From Tuctoria greenei (lineage: Eukaryota; Streptophyta; Magnoliopsida; Poales; Poaceae): DNA of 64,000 nt. Positions 55,274-64,000 of the stretch are shown here, one piece after another (positions within the stretch are counted from its first letter, which is position 1; each line of letters begins with the position of its first letter). Location: NCBI GenBank assembly GCA_036927565.1, contig JAYESD010000004.1, positions 86,804,942 to 86,868,941 on the forward strand, given 5' to 3'. A program made the position numbers and the translations under genes. Under the pieces are notes generated by a model. The model had not been told where the DNA came from. It did not search any database and saw only the letters and a program-made list of their open reading frames with translations.

Positions 55274-55760
55274 CGCTCTGAGGGCAGGGTCGAGGCGATG
55301 GCGTGCTCCATGGACAGAGGACGAGGCGGCAGCGTGCTCCGGGACGAGCTGGTAGAGGCGCTAGAGCAGCGGTTCCTCAACTCTTTGATGACAGCAGACT
55401 GACATGCTTTGGAGACAGGGAGAATATTTCCACTTATGTGAAGCCGGTGGCATGCTCATACCGATTACCGAGGTCAGAGTCGAAGTGGAGGCGTGCTCCA
55501 GGGATAGGGAACGAGGCGACGTGCTCCAGTGTGCTCAACTCTCTGATGATGAAGGTCGCGGTCAACAGTGGGGTCTGGGTCGACGGCGGCAGCGTGACAA
55601 TGACGATGAGCGAGTTGAGGAAGAGGGACGAGGGCCATGTGCTCAGGAGCTGCGGTTTCTAGGTCGAGAGAGCACGCGAGAGCTAAAATTTTTGCAAGTG
55701 TTGGGAGAGAGCGCGCGAGAGATAAAAATAGCAAAACTTGGAGACGGTCCTCTGTAACAC
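55274..55760 (+). other. GC-rich coding-like block in the CACTA element
   Basis: It is markedly GC-richer than its surroundings, with repeated GAGGCG..GCGTGCTCC units (about 55289, 55329, 55489, 55514). Open frames of 117-119 codons overlap (55303-55662 and 55404-55757), with no recognised domain. It could be further captured gene sequence or a decayed element gene. Confidence 0.35.
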
Positions 55761-55918
55761 GCGTCTCTCATTTCAGCGTCTCTCTTTGGTCGAGAGAGCG
55801 TGAGTAAGTTTTGCGTGAAATTTTCGCCCGAGAGGGCATGGGAACTAAAATAGGTCAAAATTCATAGGTGTTCATATATAATGCATCTCTCGCATTATTT
55901 TGTGGCCGAATGGGCAAG

Positions 55919-55966
55919 CCGCATGTGAAAGCTGTTGTTCCCGCGAACAACAGCTTTCGCATGCGG
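55919..55966. repeat. Near-perfect hairpin, 22 bp stem, 4 base loop
   Basis: The left arm (55919-55940) begins CCGCATGTGAAAGC and the right arm (55945-55966) ends GCTTTCGCATGCGG. The loop is CCGC and there is one mismatch in 22 pairs. Confidence 0.9.
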
Positions 55967-56139
55967 ACTTGTCCAACTGGAAACTGTGTGCAATGACTTA
56001 TATGATAGTTGCAACGTGCTCAGATTTCCGAGGTGGGACAAAATATATTTGGCATGAATCGGAGACGCACTCAGGTAAGGAGCATCCCCCTTTTGCCGGA
56101 TCTCAAAAATCGAAGACGCGCCTTTTTAAAATGCGTCTC

Positions 56140-56310
56140 TCATGCACTCGTCTCCCTATTGCCACTTGCACGACATTGTGAGCGTCTTTTGCCACTCGCA
56201 TGTTATCGTGAGCGTCCGTTGCAGGGATGAACAAATGCAATGACATTGCAATTAAGGGATATAATTCGAATTCAGGGATAAACAAACGCAATGACATTGC
56301 AATTCAGAGA
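56140..56310. repeat. Short tandem repeats in the CACTA interior
   Basis: The units TTGCCACT(T/C)GCA..GTGAGCGTC (about 56158-56190 and 56188-56218) and GCAATGACATTGCAATT (about 56238 and 56288) each occur twice. Confidence 0.7.
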
Positions 56311-56570
56311 TAATTTGCAACTCAATGAATTTCATAGTTCATACACATTGTGTGCCCTCTAGGCTAATTTCACATCTAAACTTATTCCTCAAGCTCCCAT
56401 CGATCAATCTAAATTGTACCGTCTAGCTTGCTCCTGAACACGTCTCTTATATTCCCCTGGATCCTGAAAATATTGACATTCTTTAAATTAAAAAATGTCG
56501 AATGAGGAATGAATAACCTAAGTTGGTCACTAACAAAAATGTCGAATGAGGAGCCACCCTGCAAGAAATA

Positions 56571-56855
56571 GTGTTGTCGCTCCCCCGGAGGCTCAACAAC
56601 GAGCTGCTCGAGAAGTTGTTCGATAGGCTATTCGACCAGTTCCAGAGGCTACTTGAGACGATAGTCGAGGTACTCAGCGCCGAGTGCCACAGTATCCTGG
56701 TGGCGGCGATGGCGAGGAACCTCGATCGCGAGGTTGCACCACCAGATCTCGACCAGATGGAGCAATCGGCAGAGCAGCTGGCCAGGACTCCTGTTGCACT
56801 AGTGTTGGATGGCCATTGGAGGAGGAGGAGGGGGAGGAGGAGGAGGAGGATTTAG
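56571..56855 (+). CDS. Coding-like block with helical repeat, CACTA element
   Basis: A 94-codon open stretch, starting at TTG rather than ATG, reads LPRRLNNELLEKLFDRLFDQ, FQRLLETIVEVLSAECHSIL, and ends in an arginine run from a GGAGGA repeat. Leucines at heptad-like spacing suggest a helix or coiled coil. It is GC-rich against an AT-rich background. I do not recognise it; it may be a captured exon or an element gene. Confidence 0.35.
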   Translation: MLSLPRRLNNELLEKLFDRLFDQFQRLLETIVEVLSAECHSILVAAMARNLDREVAPPDLDQMEQSAEQLARTPVALVLDGHWRRRRGRRRRRI

Positions 56856-57039
56856 TTTTTCTTTTGTTGTTTTTAGTTGATGTTGTTTTTTCTTTTCTTG
56901 TGTCTTGTACTTTTTTCTTGTGTTCTGTAATATATTGTTAATGAGTGCATGTGTTCTCTATGTTCATCTGTGTGATGAGTATTTTTTGTGTTCATCTGTG
57001 AATGAATGAGTTTCATCATTCAACAACTTGTTCATGTCT

Positions 57040-57315
57040 GTCTGACTGAAGACAAAGGAGACGTGCCTTCTGTAAAGTACGTCTCATTTCTTTCGCAAAA
57101 AAATGAAGCACGTCTCCCGTTTGTGAGAGAGGAGGGCGCGTCGCGGATACTTATTTAACTGAGACAGGCTATATTTTAACTTGTCTACTTGTACGTTCAA
57201 CCGAGCCATGTCAGATCCTTGCTGAAGCGGGCACGTCTCGCTCAACTATATCATAGACGCCCTCCTTTGAGCCTGTCGCCCATATTTGTCTCCCATTTGG
57301 GTTTGTTACGTAGTA
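57040..57315. repeat. CACTA right subterminal repeats and terminal inverted repeat
   Basis: It holds GGAGACGTGCC, TACGTCTC, GCACGTCTCCC and GCACGTCTCGC. It aligns by eye with 5520-5718, for instance around GATCCTTGCT and TTTGTCTCC. Confidence 0.8.
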
Positions 57316-58422
57316 GACACTTGCCTTGCTCCGACAGGTTGGGTTTCTTAAGCGCTTCGAAGTCTTGGTTATGAAAATCCTCGTACATGGCCTCTTGAGC
57401 ACGTCCCTCTTCTCGCGATCGCACACATACAAGAAAACACATGCGAATCAATACAATGCCACACATATTACTCAATATGCAATGATATGAATGCATGCAA
57501 AGTTTGATAGTTAATTATCTATGGTTGTTTATTAATTAGGTGCAACTAGTCCATATGTGTTCATGCAAGTTTACGGGATTTTAGCAATGATTGTTTGTTG
57601 CTGAAATAAAATAGATGTGACTACAAATTTTATTCCGAATAATAGATCTATTCTGTTGCGAAAATCCAAACCAGGGAAACTATCTACCGTAGGTGCAGCG
57701 GCTTCATCGGAAGTGGGACAGGGGTGTAGAGTAGACGAAGAAGATGGCACAGCGATCCTCTGATGAAGAGACAACGACGATGTGATGATCTCCGGCGAAC
57801 GCCCTTCTCTTCCTCCTCTTCTCCCTGGTTGACCTTCTCTATTTTGTGGCTGCTGGCGGCTAAGGCTTTGGTCCCTTTTTTTTCTACTGTCGGCAGCAGC
57901 AACGTAGGGACGGCTGGCTGTTTTTCTACGCGGGCAGGGGCATGCTGGATCAAGGGCATCAGTGCCTTTTTATAGCCGGGCAGTGGCCAGGGCATCAGTT
58001 GAGTCCCGATCTGGCTCGGTGCAGCGCGTACGTGCGGGGACTTGAGTCCCGAGGGCCTATAGAAGGCGCGCGCTGCGGGAGCCCCTACTCGGACTTGAAT
58101 CCGAGTCGGTGGTTGGCCCTAACTGTTTTTTTTATTTTTTATATTTATTTGTTTATATATTCTTATTTTTTATACTTATTTTTTATACTTATTTTTATTA
58201 TCTTTTCCTTTTATATTATTTTTTTACATATGTATATTCTTTCTTTCTTTATTTTTATTTTCAATTATTTTTTATTTAATATTCTCATTTATTTTTTACC
58301 TACATATATTTATATTTATATATATATATGTTTTATCTTTTATTTTTCCTTCCTTTGTTCTAATCATTGATTTATGCATGAAAATGTATCCAATGCATGA
58401 TACTAAAAATGAGGGTGTTACA
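57316..58422 (-). repeat. 5' LTR of the minus-strand chromovirus, part 2
   Basis: It continues the LTR after the CACTA element (GACACTTGCCTTGCTCC as at 45121) and ends GAGGGTGTTACA at 58422. It is followed by GTCAC at 58423-58427. Confidence 0.85.
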
Positions 58423-58427
58423 GTCAC

Positions 58428-59163
58428 AAGTGCTTTTAATAATGAAAAACTAATCAATCAACTACCACATGTTGGGATTTTATGATCAAATAAAAAATGA
58501 GAAATGATCAAGAGAATATGCATGCATCACACTTCTTCTTTTGAGATGGCTTATCATTGCACTTAGATATGAACTTGGAAGAAGTTGTGTATGACTAAAA
58601 TCATGTTCTTAAGCTTATGATTGTCAAATGACATAGGCTTGGCTTGGTTGGTTAGAATGAGGCTGATGCGGATATAATCTTTTGCAAATATCATACGATC
58701 CAAATTTGTGCTTTAAAATTAATAAAAACGCAGCAACATGTGTCATACTTTCGGATTTTGAAATAGTTAAGTTTTTTAGATCATGACTTGCTTAAATTGA
58801 AAATTTACACTTGATTTTTACCATGGCTTACACAACTTTATGTATCTCATTGATTTGATAGTGTAACTTACATGATAGTATGACTTGGATGAGCTTTGTT
58901 TTATATGTATATGTTATAATATGCTCAGAACAATTGAAATTTCTCTTTGAAACCTTGCTGAATACATTATCAAATGGGGAGAAATATGTCACACATTGTT
59001 GCACATTCACAAGTTTTTACATGTTCTTCTCAGTGGAGAATTTATTTTTGAAATTTCTTTCTCATTTGATTTTAAATTTTTAAAAGGAGGAGAAAATTGT
59101 TTTAAAAATCTTTCATGTGAATGAGCCAATGTTTGGATTCTAAGTGGTGTTGCCAATGCATTC
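58428..59163 (+). other. Copia 3' non-coding region
   Basis: AT-rich sequence between the nested chromovirus and the copia 3' LTR. No env-like gene is seen. A second purine run AAAAGGAGGAGAAAA lies at about 59081-59095. Confidence 0.6.
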
Positions 59164-59177
59164 ATCAAGAGGGAGAT
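59164..59177 (+). promoter_or_regulatory. Copia polypurine tract
   Basis: ATCAAGAGGGAGAT immediately precedes the 3' LTR start TGTGAGACC at 59178. Confidence 0.75.
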
Positions 59178-60905
59178 TGTGAGACCTATATGTGCTGAAT
59201 ATATTGACAATTTAAACAAAAGTGAGGGTTTACATTCAAAGTTTTGAATATTGCCAAAATACATGCTTCAAATTGTCTGAACTTTTCCTCACGTGATCCG
59301 CACGTGCTTTTTGCTTTAGATTGTCCGAACTTTCACTCACATGAGCTGCACGTGAGTCAACACGATTGATGTTTACAAATGTGTTATCGGGTGTAATATT
59401 TACTCTTTATATGGTTAGGACTATTCGAATTTTTCGTCACGTGATCTGCACGTGAATTTGGGATTGGAATGTCTGATCTTTTGCCTTTACATTGCAGTGT
59501 CACTTTTGGTCGATTCGATAATTTTATTTGCTGAAATAATTGTGCGGCGGATCTGTTTTAACTTGCAATATTTCGAACTTGCTTTTGGCTTACGGAAATG
59601 TTCTTCTTTATTCTCTTACTATGTTTTTGATGTTTTTTGGTGGTTATGGCTGGTATTATCTTGCTTTGGTTTGCAACATGCTTATGTGAGGTTCTCACGT
59701 AAGGTGTTGTGTTTTTCAGACTAACGAGAGTGAAGTCAAGGACTTGGGTCGCAAAGATTGGTTATTTAATCATGTGCAGGTGTTGCTTGAGGTCAAGACA
59801 TGGCTGGTGACAGGATCTATTGAACTATTCTTAAGGAGAAGATAAGGTTCAACAACCAAGTTTGGGAGGAATTGTGGTTGAGTTGATCGGGAGGTCACAC
59901 AGCATGTTTGGGTCAAGAATAATGCATATGAAGGTAATGTGAACGTCGTTGGAAGGTGTTTGCACATATGAAGGGGTGCATGAACGTGGCTACATTGTTC
60001 CAAGGCATGGTGAAGAGATATGAAAATGAACATATGGTTGGAAAGGTTCAACCGGCTGGATTTTGTACTCAGGTTGCGGTTGAGGTGGTTATAGCTCAAA
60101 TATGGAAAGATTTGAGTTGGTTATGATAGGATTTCATGTTTAACATCAAGTTGAGTTGTTTTAGAAATTTTTATAACATTACTAAGGTGTTTTTAAGTCT
60201 TAAGATTGCTTCTATCTGCGCATGGAAGAGTCTTGAGAAGTTATGGAAAGTTTCGATTGAAATTGAGTAGGATTAGAGTCCTAGTTTGGATTGGGTTGGC
60301 CTTAGAGCTGGTTATATAAGCAAGAGAGGGCAGAGCTCGTGGTGCACGACTTTGAAGCTGTTTCTCTTGTGTTTTGATCAATAAAATTCGTAGTTTAGAG
60401 GAGATTTTGTGTCTTGTTCGTCTGACTTGTTTTCGTCAAGTCTTAATCGTCGAGTTTTTACGCTGCTCGACCTTGTTCAATGTTTTGATCATAACTCGCG
60501 TTTTACTACTCCAATTGACGTGAGTCTTTTTTGTTGTCACAACTCACTATCATCTTTGAAAATTTCACGGTCATTGGTTCAGTGAGTTTTGAGTTACACT
60601 AATTTCTTTGCAGCGTAGCAGATCTGTTTGCTCTCTGTTAGAACAGATTGACTTTTGCTCAGCGTTTCGATCATAACTTGAGTTTTACTCGATATTTTCT
60701 CATATTTCTTATTGTCGTGCTTTCATGACTTGATTCTCTTCAATCTACACTGATTTGTCACGTTTAAATACGTTAGAAACATTTGCACAAACGGTTTCTT
60801 TATCAGGTTGATTTTCCGCCGAGGGGTTTTCGTTGCTTTCGCTAAAAAAGTTTAAATATACCATTCACCCCCTATGATAATTTTCACGTTCTCTTCGGTC
60901 TTACA
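59178..60905 (+). repeat. Copia 3' LTR (1728 bp)
   Basis: It starts TGTGAGACCTATATG and ends TCGGTCTTACA, then AATAT. TATATAAG lies at 60313-60320. CACGTG boxes lie at 59290, 59301, 59349, 59438 and 59449, with CACATG at 59338. Confidence 0.9.
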
Positions 60906-60910
60906 AATAT
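60906..60910. repeat. Target-site duplication AATAT (right)
   Basis: It matches 31675-31679. Confidence 0.85.
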
Positions 60911-62131
60911 ATTTTTAATAATGATAATATCATACGTCAAAAATTAGCATCTTATTTCAACGAACATCCTAATTTCTCATATCTTTTTTCAATATTCTTG
61001 TGTTTTATTATTTTGTCTATTATTTTTTTGTTTTTGTAGGATTATGTATTGATTATAAAAATTCGATATATTGAGGACAGCAAAATTGTAAGTTATAGCC
61101 ATTCGATCTAGATCCAATGATTCAAGACATATGTTGAAACAAAATAGCAATTTTAACTGTTGTAAAGTGAGACACATTCTAATAATTAGAGTGACAGTCA
61201 GCAATATCTATTTATCAAACATTGAGGAAGGAGCTCACCCTATGAGGTGCTGAATCCATGTGTTTAGGACAATGCGACGGGATCCCAGGTCAGAGCTTGC
61301 AAAAAAACCAAAAATCAAACATCGAAATTTTGGTTAGTATAATTTTTATTCCAAATTAACCGGATTAATTAAATTCGGCCTTGTAGCTTAATAAAAAAGT
61401 TCAATCAACTCAGCCCAAGTAACTAAAAGTTAGCCCCTGCGCATACCCGCAGCCCACTGCAACCCGCCTTCCTCATACGTTCACTCACACGCAAATGTGC
61501 ACATTCGCCATACCCGCAGCCCATTGCAGCCCGCCTTCCTCTGCCATCCACGCGTCACAAATCAGTGCGCACAGCTAGCCCTGCCCAGTGCCCTGAGGCA
61601 CCACGCCGCCCTCCTCTCGCGCTCAAGGGGCTCTGCCTTCCGTTGCCCCATGCCATGAGGCTTCTCACTATCGTTGCCCAGAGGAGGCGCCCAACCGTTT
61701 GCCTCCCCGCGCCCTAACATGTCCTGCCATCATCGTAGCCACCCCGCGCCTCGATGCGCACTGCCGCCTGCACCCTGGCACGCCCCGACGCCGTCGTCAC
61801 TACCCCGAGTCTGACTTGGTCTGGTTTATTCAGTTTAACCGTAAATTGAACCAAAATTTTTGGTTAACCCACAATGTGATTTGTTTCTTTAATGTGCACT
61901 GGTTCGATTTTCATTTCCTAATGATTGAACTTTGATAAAAAAACTGAAAACAGAACGGATGGATTTCGATTTATCCGGCTGCTCGGGCTGAATTGTAGGC
62001 ACCCGCCACACTCTATTTCCATGCTAGTTGTCTGAAATTGAGAACTTAGGCCCCGTTTGGTACAGTTCCAAATTTACACAGAGTCTAAAATGGTTCCATT
62101 TCAATTCAAAATCGGTTTCAGATAATGGAAC
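60911..62131. other. Flanking sequence, mostly AT-rich, no gene recognised
   Basis: AT-rich to about 61430, then a GC-rich block (61438-61810) in which a segment beginning ATACCCGCAGCCCA and ending CGCCTTCCTC occurs twice about 68 bp apart, then AT-rich again with TTGGTTAACC-like motifs on both sides of the block. GGCCCCGTTTGG at 62050 resembles the end of common grass miniature elements. No supported gene was found. Confidence 0.4.
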
Positions 62132-62963
62132 TGTCGAAGCGTACAAACGACGCTTCCTCCGGTACTACTAGATTGTAGCCCGTGGAGGTTCTTGTATCGA
62201 TTTGGGCACGCGGAGATCTTAGCCAAGACGATGACATGAGTGTTTACGTGGTTCGGGCCGCCTGAGCGTAATACCCTACTCCACAGAGTGTGTGTATTAG
62301 GGATTTGCTCGTGCTTGTATGTGTATGAGCTTGCTTGTTCTGTACCATGCAGCACATTCCTTTTATAGACAAAGGGATGGCTGTTACATGAGTTGCCTGA
62401 TGCGACATGTGACCCCAGCGGTCATTATTGCCTAATACGTAATTAAGTGTGTTTAAGCACCCTAATAGCATGATAACGTGCCTTAATGGTGGCGTTAGCA
62501 ATATTAAGGGTTTTCTGATCGTGCGCTATTAATATTGTATTAGCGCATAATCAGGCCTTGTAACTGTAGCAATCACTGTCCCTTGAATGTTCATGCTGTT
62601 GGAGATCCGTCAGCGTTCCCGCTGGTGTCGTAGGTCCGGAGGTTCGACACATGGCATATCCGGAGCTTCCCCTCATGGGGATGTAGGTCCGGAGCCGCTA
62701 CACACATGGTGGCATAGGCGCTTCCCTCTACTAGGGGTTAGATCTGGGGTCACTGTACACGTGTCAAGCACGGAGCTCCCCTATGTAGGGAGTTTTTCTC
62801 CGGTCTTATATTACACGTGGTAGTGTCGGAGTTACCCACATGAAGGAGGTGGGTCCAGTGTCGTGTGACACGTGGGGCCTACAGAGGTCTTCAATTTTAA
62901 AAGGTGGAACTCCCTTGAACTTCTTGCGGTATCATGGGGTACTCGGTCCGCAGGGTACCGACA
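62132..62963 (-). repeat. 3' LTR of a minus-strand Tat-type gypsy element (832 bp)
   Basis: On the minus strand it starts TGTCGGTACCCTGCGG and ends GTACGCTTCGACA. TCTATAAAAGG (plus strand 62359-62369) is its TATA box. The stretch GGGTATTACGCTCAGGCGGC, from the U5 side, is typical of grass Tat LTRs. The element body lies to the right and runs out of the window. Confidence 0.7.
62361..62370 (-). promoter_or_regulatory. TATA box of the Tat-type LTR
   Basis: GTCTATAAAA on the minus strand, about 235 bp from the LTR 3' end, supports the minus orientation. Confidence 0.6.
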
Positions 62964-62980
62964 GTGGCCCCCAGGCCCAC
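62964..62980 (-). promoter_or_regulatory. Polypurine tract of the Tat-type element
   Basis: On the minus strand GGTGGGCCTGGGGGCCAC directly precedes TGTCGGTACCC. It is G-rich rather than purely purine, as in several Tat elements. Confidence 0.55.
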
Positions 62981-63502
62981 CTCTAGGAGAAACCCTTTGG
63001 GGTTAAGTTATTCTACTGGAGGTGGGGCCATTCTCGATTCCCGCGCTAATACTTCAAAGGTTTTTTGAGTACCGCTGGGGCGATGGTTCGGAGTTGAACC
63101 CTCGCCGCGTGGCTTGTTTTGAATGCGGCAGATGAGATCTTTGAGTGTGGATCTCACACAATTGAAGGTCGTCAGTTCCCTATACAAAAATTGTATCAGT
63201 TTCGAGCGCCTTGTCAGGAAACCGCCCTCGAGCTTCCCACCGCCCATCATGACAATGGTTCGCCTGGGGTAATAGCCTTGACTCCTCCGTTGAAGTGGCC
63301 CCTGGCCCATTCGTCAACGACGGGGTAGATTCTTTGTAATGTGACCTTGCTCTCGTTGCGGTTTCCATCCAAGTGTCGTGGAGGCTTACTTAAGAAGGAA
63401 AGTCTGCACGGTTTGAGGACTCTTTACGCTTTCGATCAAACTTGCGCTCAGAGCCTCCTAACCTTTGCCTAGCTTTCTCATCTTTCGCTCCACTTTGTCG
63501 CA
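62981..63502. other. Spacer between Tat LTR and antisense gene
   Basis: About 520 bp with no convincing gene on either strand. If the plus-strand gene at 63503 is expressed, its promoter would have to lie here. Confidence 0.5.
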
Positions 63503-64000
63503 ATGGAGTTAGGTCTTCCCAAAAGACGCATCCAGAGCAAGGATAATTTCATGAAGGTCTGGACCTTCATGGGATGGTCCAGCGACTCCTTCAACCACTT
63601 GGTTTGTGTCGGCAAGCTCCCCTTCAAGAAGGAGCGCCGTGGAGAGATGGTGTAGTTCTCAACATACACCATGGCAGGACTGATCCCACCTTTTTCTAGT
63701 TTCATCCTGATGTTTTTGGACTTCTATGGCCTTCAACTGCATCATCTCAGCCCCCACTCCCTCCTGCTGGTGGTGATTTTCGTCCACTTCTGCAAGATGT
63801 GGGTGGGCATGCCTCCCTACGTCGAGCTGTTTCAGACCTTCTTCACGGCCCATACCACCGGCAAGGGGACGGAGTTGCTTGGCTTCTATTTCTTTGTGAA
63901 GCGCAAGAACTGCCCCTTCAAGTACCTGAAGTCGTTCCCCTCTGGTGAATGGGATGATTGGAAGAAGGATTGGATTGTAATTGCATTGGAGGAGCACTAT
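63503..64000 (+). pseudogene. Transposase_28-type (putative gypsy type transposon domain) antisense ORF, partial
   Basis: An ATG at 63503 reads MELGLPKRRIQSKDNFMKVW and stops at TAG 63653. The same frame then stays open to the window end (ATG at 63671), with FLMFLDFYGLQLHHLSPHSL, VIFVHFCKMWVGMPPYVELF and FYFFVKRKNCPFKYLKSF. The YGLQLHHLxPxS core and the following VHxCxxxxGxPP are what I know from the Pfam family putative gypsy type transposon (Transposase_28). Such ORFs are reported in antisense orientation between integrase and 3' LTR of Tat elements, which is the geometry here. Function is unknown. The early TAG suggests this copy is dead or makes a shorter product. Confidence 0.75.

Larger units (their letters stand above)
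53945..57315. mobile_element. Non-autonomous CACTA element carrying ARGONAUTE gene fragments
   Basis: It starts CACTATGTAAGAAA at 53945 and ends TTTGTTACGTAGTA at 57315, an inverted repeat with a few substitutions, including the last base. The right flank GAC (57316-57318) matches the uninterrupted LTR sequence GGACACTTGCC; the left flank now reads TAC. CGTCTC/GAGACG subterminal repeats lie at both ends (53960-54320 and 57055-57290), and a third cluster lies at 55740-56160. It is 3371 bp long, with no transposase sequence inside. Its interior has ARGONAUTE exons, a hairpin, direct repeats and GC-rich coding-like blocks. Confidence 0.9.
43686..58422 (-). mobile_element. Minus-strand chromovirus (Tekay-like) with orf0 and a nested CACTA element
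   Basis: 3' LTR 43686-46216, polypurine tract 46217-46230, pol and gag 46231-50880, extra ORF 51135-52095, primer binding site 52489-52500, and 5' LTR 52504-58422 interrupted by CACTA 53945-57315. It shares LTR ends and pol motifs with the forward chromovirus but has different LTR interiors and an additional upstream gene. All genes are broken. Confidence 0.9.
31680..60905 (+). mobile_element. Ty1/copia element (SIRE-like) with two nested insertions
   Basis: LTRs lie at 31680-33414 and 59178-60905, and AATAT is duplicated at 31675-31679 and 60906-60910. The coding order protease, integrase, reverse transcriptase, RNase H is the copia order. Removing the inserts at 36692-41209 and 43686-58422 leaves an element of about 10 kb. 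A long gap between pol and the 3' LTR with more than one polypurine-like run, and a long gag, point to the SIRE/Maximus lineage, though this is inferred. Many lesions are present. Confidence 0.9.

Noticed and set aside
61699..61935. 78-codon plus-strand frame (MPPRALTCPAIIVATPRLDA...)
   Set aside because: Pro/Arg-rich composition comes from the GC-rich block, and the frame changes character abruptly in the AT-rich part; no domain.
62050..62131. Miniature inverted-repeat element starting GGCCCCGTTTGG
   Set aside because: Only one convincing end is visible; the sequence is cut by the Tat LTR at 62132 and the other end cannot be shown, so it is only mentioned in the flank entry.

Overview
This is a plant nuclear genome window, almost certainly from a grass, made almost entirely of nested transposable elements. 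The grass call rests on recognised families: Tekay-like chromovirus Ty3/gypsy elements with a chromodomain, an Athila-like gypsy element, a large Ty1/copia element that looks SIRE-like, a gag-only gypsy derivative, two CACTA elements of one family, and the edge of a Tat-type gypsy element. No intact host gene, tRNA, rRNA or CRISPR array was seen. Most element genes carry nonsense codons and frameshifts, so they are annotated as pseudogenes.

Left block (1-6592). The 3' end of a chromovirus and its 3' LTR (334-3186), followed by a second partial copy of the LTR end (3187-4551), interrupt the transposase of a CACTA element. That CACTA element ends at 5718 and itself interrupts the gag start of a minus-strand gypsy element with a 336 bp LTR (6065-6400). 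A short coding-like stretch follows.

Middle block (6593-31182). A solo copia LTR on the minus strand (6593-7808 plus 30677-31182) was split by a forward chromovirus (7809-30671, target-site duplication AGCAT). The 3' LTR of that chromovirus was in turn split by an Athila-like element (17455-30009, duplication GCCGT). The Athila insertion has the unusual order LTR, truncated gag-pol, LTR, full gag-pol, LTR.

Right block (31680-60905). A copia element with 1.7 kb LTRs and duplication AATAT spans 29 kb because it received two insertions. One is a 4.5 kb gag-only LTR element in its integrase (36692-41209, duplication GAGAT). The other is a minus-strand chromovirus in its 3' region (43686-58422). 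The right-hand LTR of that chromovirus carries a 3.4 kb non-autonomous CACTA element (53945-57315).

Right edge (60906-64000). An AT-rich flank is followed by a minus-strand Tat-type 3' LTR (62132-62963). A gene on the opposite strand, starting at 63503, looks like the Transposase_28 type of antisense extra ORF known from Tat elements.

The most interesting object is the small CACTA element. It carries two exon-like pieces of an ARGONAUTE PIWI domain with splice signals retained, flanked by a duplicated exon-like repeat and accompanied by a near-perfect 22 bp stem hairpin. The autonomous-type relative that could have mobilised it (same family ends, transposase present) lies at 4552-5718 of the same window. 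Also notable are paired CACGTG boxes at a fixed 11 bp step in all three copia LTRs, and dense CGGACTAGTCCG palindrome arrays in the chromovirus LTRs.
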